A stretch of 25,317 nucleotides of DNA. Origin: UBA5336 sp038526245 (lineage in GTDB: Bacteria > Pseudomonadota > Alphaproteobacteria > Caulobacterales > Hyphomonadaceae). The translations under genes and the position numbers were made by a program. Position 1 is the first letter of the stretch, and the number at the start of each line of letters is the position of its first letter. The stretch is taken from NCBI GenBank assembly GCA_038526245.1, contig JBCBGZ010000036.1, positions 1-25,317 of the forward strand, read 5' to 3'. Shown piece after piece: positions 16,412-22,928 of the stretch. The notes beneath the pieces were generated by a model. The model did no database searches. It saw only the letters and a list, made by a program, of their open reading frames with translations, and had not been told where the DNA came from.

Positions 16412-17178
16412 AAGTTCACACGGTTTGACAGCGCGCCATCGACGATGAGGTTTGCACCCGTCGTATAGGATGACGCCGGGCTGGCCAGGAATACTGCAGC
16501 ATTCGCGATTTCCTGGGGTGTCGCCATACGCCCGGTGGGGTTTCGCTTACTCGCCTGCTTGAAGAAGTCAGGCATCCCTTGCTCGACCTGGTGCCAGATT
16601 CCGCCTTCGAAATAGACCATGCCGGGCGACACGACGTTTGTGCGGATGCCACGGGAGGCGTGCTGGCGCGAGAGGCCCTTCGCCATGTGGATCAAGGCGG
16701 CTTTGATGGGACCATAGCTTCCGGCATTGTCGGCTTGGGCCGCAGATATCGACGCGATAATAATGAATGCCGCATCGCCGGACGCTTCGGCTGCCGCGCC
16801 GAGAAGCGGCTCTGCCGCGTCGAATGCGTTCACAGCGCCGAGCACATCCAGATTGAAATTCTTTTCCCACGAGGACGGGTCATTGCCCTGCGCCATGGCG
16901 CCGGCATTGGAAAACAGCATATCGATGCCGCCCAACGTTTCGCCGGCAGACCTGATCCAGTCTTGCAGCGCGCTGGCATCCATAATGTCGACTGAGGCGC
17001 CGGTTGCTTTCACGCCTTGTGCTTCCAGTGCTAAAACCGTTTCGGCAACCTGCTCTGCATTGCGCGCGCACACGCCAACATGGGTGCCTTCATCAGCCAG
17101 GGTTTCTGCGATTGCACGCCCAATGCCCCGCGTACCGCCCAGCACGATCGCTGACTTACCTTTCAAGCCGAGGTCCAT
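16408..17178 (-). CDS. Short-chain dehydrogenase/reductase (SDR, classical)
   Basis: A 256-residue NAD(P)-dependent oxidoreductase. The Rossmann signature is GGTRGIG (14-20, variant of TGxxxGIG), the NAG motif is at 91-93, the catalytic Ser is about 143, and Tyr155 and Lys159 form YGPIK. The C-terminus has GRMATPQEIANAAVFLASPASSYTTGANLIVDG, the usual nucleotide-tail pattern of 3-oxoacyl reductase-like SDRs, plus a short ending. The acidic/Arg position after strand two (CARN at 37-40) suggests NADP preference. No pathway neighbour defines its substrate. A GGGAGA ribosome-binding site lies eight bases before ATG 17178. Confidence 0.92.
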   Translation of the reverse strand: MDLGLKGKSAIVLGGTRGIGRAIAETLADEGTHVGVCARNAEQVAETVLALEAQGVKATGASVDIMDASALQDWIRSAGETLGGIDMLFSNAGAMAQGNDPSSWEKNFNLDVLGAVNAFDAAEPLLGAAAEASGDAAFIIIASISAAQADNAGSYGPIKAALIHMAKGLSRQHASRGIRTNVVSPGMVYFEGGIWHQVEQGMPDFFKQASKRNPTGRMATPQEIANAAVFLASPASSYTTGANLIVDGALSNRVNF

Positions 17179-17267
17179 CTCGCCGTCTCCCTGTGTTGTG
17201 TTGCCTGCCCATCACACGACCATCGATCCACGCTGGGAGCAAGTCTGGCCCGGCCTTTGCTCGTCTT

Positions 17268-17283
17268 GTCGAAAACTTTCGAC
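17268..17283. promoter_or_regulatory. 16-bp palindrome upstream of the small HTH gene (operator candidate)
   Basis: GTCGAAA-AC-TTTCGAC is an exact 7-bp inverted repeat with a two-base centre, lying 33-48 bases before ATG 17316 in the 137-base divergent region between the SDR gene and the HTH gene. A second, shorter symmetry TCGTC (17261-17265) / GACGA (17281-17285) overlaps it. A two-base centre cannot form an RNA hairpin loop well, so DNA binding is more likely than attenuation. Binding by the neighbouring HTH protein would make it an autoregulatory site; this is inference. Confidence 0.45.
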
Positions 17284-17303
17284 GAATTCACCAGAAATCA
17301 CGC

Positions 17304-17309
17304 AGGAGG
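17304..17309 (+). promoter_or_regulatory. Strong Shine-Dalgarno (AGGAGG) that fixes the start of the small HTH gene
   Basis: A consensus AGGAGG lies six bases before ATG 17316. It supports a 75-residue product rather than the longer in-frame reading that begins at 17004 inside the SDR gene, whose extra residues have no family-like character. Confidence 0.8.
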
Positions 17310-17315
17310 CGAGAG

Positions 17316-17543
17316 ATGTGCGAACGTGGGACGACGATCAACTGTAGGGACTTTGAAGCCGAACTGGCCGAGAGTTATCAGGAATTTGCCGCAAAGGCGG
17401 GTGTGTCTACTGTGACGCTGCGCAAATTCTTCCGCGGCCACGCCCCTATCCGGCGAACAACCTTCAACCGGATTTCAAAGACGCTCCGACAGGACTACGC
17501 CGTCGACATCGAAGCGGAAAAGCACTTCTATCCGGGGCGGTAG
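17316..17543 (+). CDS. Small putative helix-turn-helix DNA-binding protein
   Basis: A 75-residue basic protein. Residues 22-57 (EFAAKAGVSTVTLRKFFRGHAPIRRTTFNRISKTL) read as a LacI/XRE-like helix-turn-helix: AAKAGVS is the turn, VTLRKFF the recognition helix and FNRISKTL the third helix. There is no ligand or effector domain, so if it is a regulator it would act as a bare DNA-binding unit, as many small XRE-type and phage-like repressors do. A consensus ribosome-binding site and an upstream palindrome support a real, possibly self-regulated gene. I do not recognise a named family. The gene is 66 bases upstream of the membrane-protein gene on the same strand and divergent from the SDR gene. Confidence 0.6.
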   Translation: MCERGTTINCRDFEAELAESYQEFAAKAGVSTVTLRKFFRGHAPIRRTTFNRISKTLRQDYAVDIEAEKHFYPGR

Positions 17544-17545
17544 CC

Positions 17546-17582
17546 AAGGTCACACCGGCCCGGACGCTTGGCCCTTGACCTT
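17546..17582 (+). terminator. Imperfect hairpin after the HTH gene (possible terminator or attenuator)
   Basis: AAGGTCA (17546-17552) pairs exactly with TGACCTT (17576-17582), with an inner GGCC/GGCC pairing (17557-17560 with 17570-17573) separated by small internal loops. Only three Ts follow the stem, so termination would be weak; it could instead tune readthrough into the downstream membrane-protein gene. Confidence 0.35.
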
Positions 17583-17609
17583 TAGCCAACCACCCATGAC
17601 GAGTAGGTC

Positions 17610-17963
17610 ATGGAAGCAGAAACCGTTCGCCGCATAATCTCCTACTTGATGGGCATGTACGCCTTTGTGGCAACCATGTGGGCCATTGCTTTGCCCGCCA
17701 TCAAGGAAAATGAGGGTCTGGGTGCGCGGCAGCTTCAGGCCACACTCCGCGTCATAGCGGCAGCACTTTTGATTTTGTTCATCGGACAAGCTTTTGTCGG
17801 CGCGGCTGACTCTTCGGAAAGAGCTGACGTCTCAATCGCGGAATCCGCGATAATAGTGTCCATATTAATCGCGACGATTGTGGTCGCCACGACAATCGAC
17901 AATGTCTTCTATAAGCTGAGCAAACCCGCAAAGCCAAAAGCAAACGACGAACTCACCCCCTAG
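17610..17963 (+). CDS. Small three-helix membrane protein of unknown function
   Basis: A 117-residue protein with three hydrophobic segments at about 9-30, 46-66 and 79-99, a charged first loop (IKENEGLGARQLQ), an acidic second loop (ADSSERAD) and a lysine-rich C-terminal tail, so the N-terminus is probably outside and the tail inside the cytoplasm by the positive-inside rule. I recognise no family. The ATG at 17610 has only a weak GTAGG-type site. It is 66 bases downstream of the HTH gene and its last 11 bases overlap the 3' end of the convergent guaB (17953-17963). The amphipathic start and clean hydrophobic periodicity make it likely a real gene. Confidence 0.6.
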   Translation: MEAETVRRIISYLMGMYAFVATMWAIALPAIKENEGLGARQLQATLRVIAAALLILFIGQAFVGAADSSERADVSIAESAIIVSILIATIVVATTIDNVFYKLSKPAKPKANDELTP

Positions 17964-19410
17964 GAATACTGTAATTCGGCGTTTCGCGCGTCATGGTCAC
18001 ATCATGCACGTGTGACTCCCGCAGCCCCGCGCCGGTGATCTGGATGAACTCGGCTTTCTCGTGGAGTTCAGCAATCGTCTTCGCGCCCACATATCCCATG
18101 GCCGCGCGCAGACCGCCGACCATCTGGTGCACAATCGGCCCGATCGGCCCTTTGAACGGCACCTGCCCCTCAATACCCTCGGGCACGAGCTTTTCCTGGC
18201 TCGCATCTTTCTGAAAATAGCGATCAGCGGAACCGCGCGCCATCGCGCCAAGGCTGCCCATGCCGCGATAGGATTTGTAGCTGCGCCCCTGGTAGAGGAA
18301 GACCTCGCCGGGCGCTTCTTCCGTGCCGGCGAAGATTGACCCCATCATCGCGGTCGAGGCGCCCGCAGCGATTGCCTTGGCGAAGTCGCCCGAAAACTTG
18401 ATGCCGCCATCCGCGATGATCGGCGTTCCCGTGGTGCTGGCGGCCTCGGCGCAATCCTCAATGGCAGTGAGCTGGGGTACGCCCACACCTGCCACGATCC
18501 GGGTGGTGCAGATTGAACCTGGCCCGATGCCGACCTTCACCGCGTCGGCGCCCGCATCGATCAGCGCTTTGGTTGCATCGCCCGTGGCGACATTGCCAGC
18601 AATGATCTGCACTGAGTTCGAAATCGTCTTGGCCCGCGTCACGGCCTGTGAGACCGCAGCGCTGTGACCATGGGCTGTGTCGATAATTACGGCGTCTACA
18701 CCGGCTTCAATCAACGCCGCCGTCCGTTCAAAGCCTTCATCTCCCACGGTGGACGCGGCAGCCACGCGCAAGCGACCGGCCTCATCCTTGGCGGCATTCG
18801 GGTTCACAGCCGCCTTGTCCATATCCTTCACAGTCAACAGGCCGACACAGCGATCATTATCATCGACGATGATCAACCGCTCGATGCGATACTCGTGGAG
18901 CAAGCGCCGTGCATCTTCAATCGGCGTGTCCATGCGCACACTGATCACTTCGCGGCTCATCAAGCTGGCAACGGTTTCGCTTTCATCTTCGACAAAGCGC
19001 GTATCACGGTTCGTGATGATGCCGACAACCTTGCCGCTCTCCTCAACGACCGGAATTCCGGAAAAGCCCGTGCGGGACTTCAACTCGCGCAATTCACCAA
19101 GGGTCGCTGTAGGAGAGATTGTGACCGGGTTCATCACAATGCCGGACTCGAATTTCTTGACCTGGGTCACCTGCCCGGCCTGTTCCTCAACGCTCAAATT
19201 CCGGTGGATAACGCCGATGCCGCCGGACTGGGCCATGGCAATGGCGAGACGTGCTTCCGTGACCGTATCCATCGCAGCTGAGAGCAGCGGGATGTTCAGC
19301 GCAATGTCTTTGGTCAGCCGTGTCGACACATCGACCTGGGCGGGCATGACCTCGCTGGGGCCGGGTTGCAGCAGAACGTCATCAAAGGTGACAGCCTGGC
19401 GGATTTTCAT
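17953..19410 (-). CDS. guaB: Inosine-5'-monophosphate dehydrogenase
   Basis: Oxidises IMP to XMP with NAD, the committed step to guanine nucleotides. The 485 residues match bacterial IMPDH. N-terminal FDDVLLQPGPSEVMP and LLSAAMDTVTEARLAIAMAQSGGIGVIHR start the barrel; the two CBS domains of the Bateman module lie at about 93-203; catalytic Cys301 is in GIGPGSICTTRI; the DGGIKFSGDFAKAIAAGA phosphate site, the MGSIFAGTEEAPGE loop and the active-site flap (YRGMGSLGAMARGSADRYFQ) follow. The ATG at 19410 has a GGGAG ribosome-binding site eight bases upstream. It is the last gene of a leftward run with ppx/gppA, rlmE and a lipoprotein. The substrate product XMP feeds guaA about 4 kb away. Confidence 0.97.
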   Translation of the reverse strand: MKIRQAVTFDDVLLQPGPSEVMPAQVDVSTRLTKDIALNIPLLSAAMDTVTEARLAIAMAQSGGIGVIHRNLSVEEQAGQVTQVKKFESGIVMNPVTISPTATLGELRELKSRTGFSGIPVVEESGKVVGIITNRDTRFVEDESETVASLMSREVISVRMDTPIEDARRLLHEYRIERLIIVDDNDRCVGLLTVKDMDKAAVNPNAAKDEAGRLRVAAASTVGDEGFERTAALIEAGVDAVIIDTAHGHSAAVSQAVTRAKTISNSVQIIAGNVATGDATKALIDAGADAVKVGIGPGSICTTRIVAGVGVPQLTAIEDCAEAASTTGTPIIADGGIKFSGDFAKAIAAGASTAMMGSIFAGTEEAPGEVFLYQGRSYKSYRGMGSLGAMARGSADRYFQKDASQEKLVPEGIEGQVPFKGPIGPIVHQMVGGLRAAMGYVGAKTIAELHEKAEFIQITGAGLRESHVHDVTMTRETPNYSIPRG

Positions 19411-19418
19411 GTTGGGAG

Positions 19419-19443
19419 CTCCCTTTTTGGCCTCCTAAGGGAG
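19419..19443 (-). promoter_or_regulatory. Hairpin in the guaB leader that sequesters its ribosome-binding site
   Basis: On the minus strand CTCCCTT (19443-19437) and AAGGGAG (19425-19419) form an exact 7-bp stem with an 11-base loop; the 3' arm contains the GGGAG Shine-Dalgarno that precedes ATG 19410. The loop holds a second AGGAGG, too far (27 bases) from the start to serve directly. Folding would hide the ribosome-binding site. No riboswitch class is recognised. Confidence 0.4.
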
Positions 19444-19491
19444 TCCCGCCGGGAAGCCAAGCCCCTTTCCACGCTTTGAACTGCGAAGGAC

Positions 19492-19890
19492 CTAATCCAC
19501 GCAAAGTGTCGGCGTGATACGGCCCTCTTCCACCGCTGTATTGCACCCAAAGAGACTGTCATTCGGCGCACAGCGTCCGCCTGTGGTCAGTTCGCCAAAG
19601 TGTCCATCGCCTTCAGCCAAAAAGCACATTCCCAAACAATCGTCTGAACCGGAACAAGCTTTTCCAGCATCAGCAAATGGTTGGATACAGTTCTCCCAAC
19701 CGCGCATGCCAGCACGCCTGACATCTCCGCCCACCGCCTCGCACCGGGCGCGTTCCTCAGCGGTGGCCTTTTCACTCTCAAAGACGATCCGTTCGTAGCG
19801 CGATGCTGCAATCTGATCGGACGATGCCACGGGCGTTTCACACGCCATCAGTCCGAATATTGCGATCGCGAAACAGAGTTTCTGCAGCAT
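19492..19890 (-). CDS. Cysteine-rich putative lipoprotein of unknown function
   Basis: A 132-residue protein. Residues 1-16 form a signal peptide ending GLMA before Cys17, a plausible lipobox (LMAC), so it is predicted to be anchored in the outer or inner membrane facing the periplasm. The mature part has eight further cysteines, at 50, 68, 79, 85, 89, 107, 116 and 130, an even number consistent with four disulfides. The core C-x3-GG...C-x10-C-x5-C-x3-C spacing (CEAVGG, DAGKACSGSDDCLGMC) recurs in short periplasmic proteins of alphaproteobacteria that I know only as hypothetical. AGGA lies eight bases before ATG 19890. It follows rlmE by 19 bases and precedes guaB by 81 bases on the same strand. 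Confidence 0.75.
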   Translation of the reverse strand: MLQKLCFAIAIFGLMACETPVASSDQIAASRYERIVFESEKATAEERARCEAVGGDVRRAGMRGWENCIQPFADAGKACSGSDDCLGMCFLAEGDGHFGELTTGGRCAPNDSLFGCNTAVEEGRITPTLCVD

Positions 19891-19909
19891 GGTGATGTCC
19901 TTCCAGATG

Positions 19910-20635
19910 CTATTTGTGGCCAGCCTGACGCTTAAAGCCCTTCGCTACGACAAATATCTCCGGGCTACCTGCCCGGCTGGCTGGCGGCTTAATGTGTTTA
20001 ACGTCGGAGAAATGCGCTTTCAGCCGATCGAGCACATCCTTGGTTGCCCCGCCCTGGAACACCTTTGAGATAAAGGCCCCGCCGGGCGCCAGGTTGGCCA
20101 CGGCGAAATCCAGCGCCAGTTCGACCAATGCAACAGTGCGCAGATGGTCGGTCGATTTGTGCCCGGTCGTATTCGCGGCCATATCTGACAGGACAATATC
20201 CGGCGGCCCGGAAAGCCCTGCTTTCATGGCTTCGACATCCGCCATTTCTGCGATGTCGCCTTTGATGATGAGGATGTCTTCGACCGGCTCCACATCCAGC
20301 AAATCGATGCCGACAATTTCCGCAGCGCCGAACTCGCGGGCAACCTGTAGCCACCCGCCGGGCGCGCAGCCAAGGTCCACGACCCGTTTGCCGCGGAAAC
20401 TGATCTTGGCCTTCTCATTAATCTCCTTGAGCTTATACGCCGCACGCGAGCGATACCCAGCGTCCCGCGCCTGGCGCACATAGGGGTCCGCCAATTGCCG
20501 CTCGATCCAGCGTTTTGAACTTTCTTTCTCCGCATTGTGGGCGATGATTTTGCGCTCGCCCATCTGGCGGCCGGAGGAGCGTTTTTTCTTGTCGCTGGAC
20601 GGACCCTTCCACCGTCTTTTTTCGTCGCCACTCAT
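19910..20635 (-). CDS. rlmE: 23S rRNA (uridine-2'-O)-methyltransferase RlmE (FtsJ/RrmJ)
   Basis: Methylates the 2'-O of U2552 in the 23S A-loop during large-subunit assembly. The 241 residues carry the complete K-D-K-E tetrad: Lys68 in YRSRAAYKLKEI, Asp151 in LSDMAANTTGHKSTDH, Lys191 in GAFISKVFQG and Glu226 in SPEIFVVAKGFK, with the SAM-binding motif VVDLGCAPGGW at 85-95. The first 45 residues are a basic, lysine/arginine-rich extension not found in E. coli RrmJ but common in alphaproteobacterial homologues. Its start overlaps the ppx/gppA stop by four bases (ATGA at 20632-20635). Confidence 0.96.
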   Translation of the reverse strand: MSGDEKRRWKGPSSDKKKRSSGRQMGERKIIAHNAEKESSKRWIERQLADPYVRQARDAGYRSRAAYKLKEINEKAKISFRGKRVVDLGCAPGGWLQVAREFGAAEIVGIDLLDVEPVEDILIIKGDIAEMADVEAMKAGLSGPPDIVLSDMAANTTGHKSTDHLRTVALVELALDFAVANLAPGGAFISKVFQGGATKDVLDRLKAHFSDVKHIKPPASRAGSPEIFVVAKGFKRQAGHK

Positions 20636-21768
20636 TCGCTTTTGACCTTCGTTTCGCTTTTGTCAGAAGCGTTCTTCGACGAGACCGGCTTTCCGCGCCG
20701 CTTTCCGCCGCGCCGTCGACGGTCCTTGCGCTTGGGTCCGTGGATCATGGTCAACAGCAGGCCTTCCCGCAAGCCACGATCGGCGATGCGCATCCTATCG
20801 GTCGGGAACGTCTCCCACACCGCATCCAGAATGGCACAGCCCGACAGCATGAGTTCGGCGCGGTCTGTGCCGATCGTGGGCAGCTTTGCCCGCCCTTTCG
20901 GCCCAAGCGTGACCAGTTGTTCGATCGCGGCCCCGGCTTCACTTCGGTCCATCCACACACCGTCCACATCGCTGCGCCGGTACTTTTCCAGTTTCAGGTG
21001 CACCCCCGCCAGGCACGTCACAGTCCCCGATGTGCCGATGATGTGTCCGCGGGTTCCAATCGCTTCGGCAGCGCGGCCAGAATGCTTCCAGTTTGCCAAC
21101 ACGTCGACGGCATGGGCGCGCATGGCATAATAGGCGTCCGGCTCCGGCAGGTGTTTGAACGCATCCCACAATGTCACGACACCGAGGGGCAGCGAGCCCC
21201 ACAATTCGATCACGTCGGCGCTCACAAGTGCCTTCACACCGCCTGCTTTTCGAACCTTGTTCGCGTTCACCAAGGAAAGCTCAGTGGACCCGCCGCCGAT
21301 ATCCAGCACGACGACGTGTTGACTGTCCCCTTCAAACAGGTCGTGGCAGCCGACCATCGCAAGACGCGCCTCCTCGCCGGGTCCGATGATCTTGAATGTC
21401 AGCCCCAGTTCATCTCGCACCCGGGTGATGAAGTCAGTTCCGTTTTCGGCCCGCCTGCAGGCCTCGGTGGCGATACACCGAACATGGGCCACTTTTTTCG
21501 AACGCAGCTTGTCTCGAATTTTCGTGAGCGCATCCATGGCGCGTTCAATCGCGGCATCCGAAATGCGCCCCGTATGTGCGAGATCCTCACCCAAACGCGC
21601 AATCTGGCTGTGGCTGTCGATAATCCGAAAGCCAGTTCGGCCGGGCTTTGCAATCAGCAGCCGGCAATTGTTTGTACCAAGGTCGACCGCCGCATAGAGC
21701 GGCGGTGCCTTTCCGGGCCGGCCAGGTTTGGCGCGTTTGCGCCCCTGGCCAGCATTTTCGCTCGCCAT
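20632..21768 (-). CDS. Exopolyphosphatase / guanosine pentaphosphatase family protein
   Basis: A 378-residue ASKHA-fold enzyme, shorter than E. coli Ppx or GppA (about 500) and typical of the single-domain-pair alphaproteobacterial form. Motifs: AAVDLGTNNCRLLIA (phosphate 1), VRCIATEACRRAENG, GPGEEARLA (catalytic Glu region) and VLDIGGGSTELSL (phosphate 2), then the second-domain sequences GTSGTVTCLAG and DRGLREGLLLTM. Members cleave terminal phosphate from polyphosphate or pppGpp; which is not resolved here. The last 35 residues are a Lys/Arg-rich tail. The start is taken at ATG 21768; an in-frame TTG at 21780 would add four residues. It overlaps rlmE by four bases and is divergent from hspQ across 52 bases. 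Symbol ppx or gppA is left open. Confidence 0.9.
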   Translation of the reverse strand: MASENAGQGRKRAKPGRPGKAPPLYAAVDLGTNNCRLLIAKPGRTGFRIIDSHSQIARLGEDLAHTGRISDAAIERAMDALTKIRDKLRSKKVAHVRCIATEACRRAENGTDFITRVRDELGLTFKIIGPGEEARLAMVGCHDLFEGDSQHVVVLDIGGGSTELSLVNANKVRKAGGVKALVSADVIELWGSLPLGVVTLWDAFKHLPEPDAYYAMRAHAVDVLANWKHSGRAAEAIGTRGHIIGTSGTVTCLAGVHLKLEKYRRSDVDGVWMDRSEAGAAIEQLVTLGPKGRAKLPTIGTDRAELMLSGCAILDAVWETFPTDRMRIADRGLREGLLLTMIHGPKRKDRRRRGGKRRGKPVSSKNASDKSETKVKSE

Positions 21769-21820
21769 GGTGTGGCCCAAATCTTGTTCGTTGATGTAAG
21801 GTGTAGCACAAGGGCGGGTA

Positions 21821-22264
21821 ATGAGTAGTCCAACACGCTTTCTGCAGAAGCTCGCGGGAAAATTCCGCCGCGAGGAAACCGTCTCCGCAAAGGAAGAGGC
21901 GACCGCCGCCTATGGCGAAGCGCAGCCAAATTTTCTCGCCCGTTCGCGCCAGGCCAAATATCAGATTGGCCAGGTTGTGAAACATCGCGTCTTCCCGTTC
22001 CGGGGCGTAATCTTCGACGTCGACCCGGAATTTGCCAATTCTGACGAGTGGTACGAGTCCATCCCAGAGGAAGTCCGTCCCCATAAGGACCAGCCTTACT
22101 ACCATCTCTTCGCAGAGAATGAGCGCACGCACTACGTCGCCTATGTCAGCGAGCAAAATCTGCTACCCGACGACAGCGAAACGCCTGTGAGCCACCCAGA
22201 TATCGGCGAAATGTTCGATATGAGCGCCGGCCACTATGTTCTCAAAGGCGGTATGTCGAACTAG
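21821..22264 (+). CDS. hspQ: HspQ-family heat-shock / protease-modulating protein, N-terminally extended
   Basis: Residues 46-115 match the YccV-like/HspQ domain: KYQIGQVVKHRVFPFRGVIFDVDPEF, then DQPYYHLFAENERTHYVAYVSEQNLLPD. In enterobacteria this small hemimethylated-DNA-binding/heat-shock protein is a Lon substrate and modulates protease specificity; that role here is assumed from homology. E. coli HspQ is 105 residues; this one is 147, with about 45 additional N-terminal residues (basic, then acidic/Ala-rich) and a short C-terminal tail. An AAGGGCGGG-type ribosome-binding site precedes ATG 21821. It overlaps the convergent maiA-like gene by four bases (22261-22264) and is divergent from ppx/gppA. 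Confidence 0.88.
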   Translation: MSSPTRFLQKLAGKFRREETVSAKEEATAAYGEAQPNFLARSRQAKYQIGQVVKHRVFPFRGVIFDVDPEFANSDEWYESIPEEVRPHKDQPYYHLFAENERTHYVAYVSEQNLLPDDSETPVSHPDIGEMFDMSAGHYVLKGGMSN

Positions 22265-22917
22265 GCAGGATCAGGCGCGTCCGGCTGCGACTCGGGCGCG
22301 GCAGCTTCAAAAGCTGGCAGGGCTCTCGCAGCAGCATCGATTTCGAGAAGTCGCGGATAGGGTTCCAGCGGAACCGCGAAACGGCGCGCATTGTAGAGTT
22401 GCGGCACGAGACAAATGTCGGCGAAAGTGGGCCGATCGCCAAAGAGAAACTGTGTGTCTGCTCGCGCCCTGGCCATTGTCTCCAGAGCCTCAAAGCCGCG
22501 CGTCATCACACCGTGTATCCAGGCCCGAACGCCCTCATCGTCTGCGCCGTAGTCTGAACGAAGCGAGGCAAGCACAGACATATTCTGAACAGGGTGAATA
22601 TCGCTCACAATGGTCTGCGCAAATGCGCGGCACCGCACCCGCGCCAAGGGCTCAACGGGCAGCAGCGTCGGGCCGGACAACGTCTCCTCAATCCACTCGA
22701 GCATGGCCATGGACTGGGTCAAGGGTTCGCCATTCACCAGTAAGGTTGGAACGCGCATTTGCGGATTGATCGCTCGGTAACTGTCCCCACGATGCTCAAG
22801 CACCTTTGGCGCAATGTTCACCGCGATCTGTTCATACGCCGCGCCTTTCAGGTTCAGCGCGATTCGGACTCGATAGGCCGCAGACGAACGCCAATAGGAG
22901 TAAAGCGTCAGATCCAT
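22261..22917 (-). CDS. maiA: Zeta-class glutathione S-transferase, maleylacetoacetate isomerase-like
   Basis: A 218-residue GST of the zeta class. The start is ATG 22917, with GAGGGGGCG just upstream, rather than the in-frame TTG at 22932. The thioredoxin-fold half opens with LTLYSYWRSSAAYRVRIALNLKGAAY: the SSxxxRVRI glutathione-activating signature is present with Ala where eukaryotic zeta enzymes have Cys, a substitution common in bacteria. NPQMRVPTLLVNGEPLTQSMAMLEWIEE holds the cis-Pro and gamma-glutamyl contacts; the helical half has the QPxDxx-like GDRPTFADICLVPQLYNA. Zeta enzymes isomerise maleylacetoacetate in tyrosine catabolism, but the location 11 bases behind astB suggests co-expression with arginine degradation. 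Function is therefore assigned by family only. Confidence 0.85.
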   Translation of the reverse strand: MDLTLYSYWRSSAAYRVRIALNLKGAAYEQIAVNIAPKVLEHRGDSYRAINPQMRVPTLLVNGEPLTQSMAMLEWIEETLSGPTLLPVEPLARVRCRAFAQTIVSDIHPVQNMSVLASLRSDYGADDEGVRAWIHGVMTRGFEALETMARARADTQFLFGDRPTFADICLVPQLYNARRFAVPLEPYPRLLEIDAAARALPAFEAAAPESQPDAPDPA

Positions 22918-22928
22918 TCTCGCCCCCC

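Noticed and set aside
19444..19491. Short GC-rich inverted repeat between the lipoprotein and guaB, considered as a terminator
   Set aside because: The stem is only four base pairs and lacks a T-run.
20740..21828. A 362-codon plus-strand open frame
   Set aside because: It mirrors the ppx/gppA gene; GC-rich codon bias at third positions of the real gene produces the open antisense frame.
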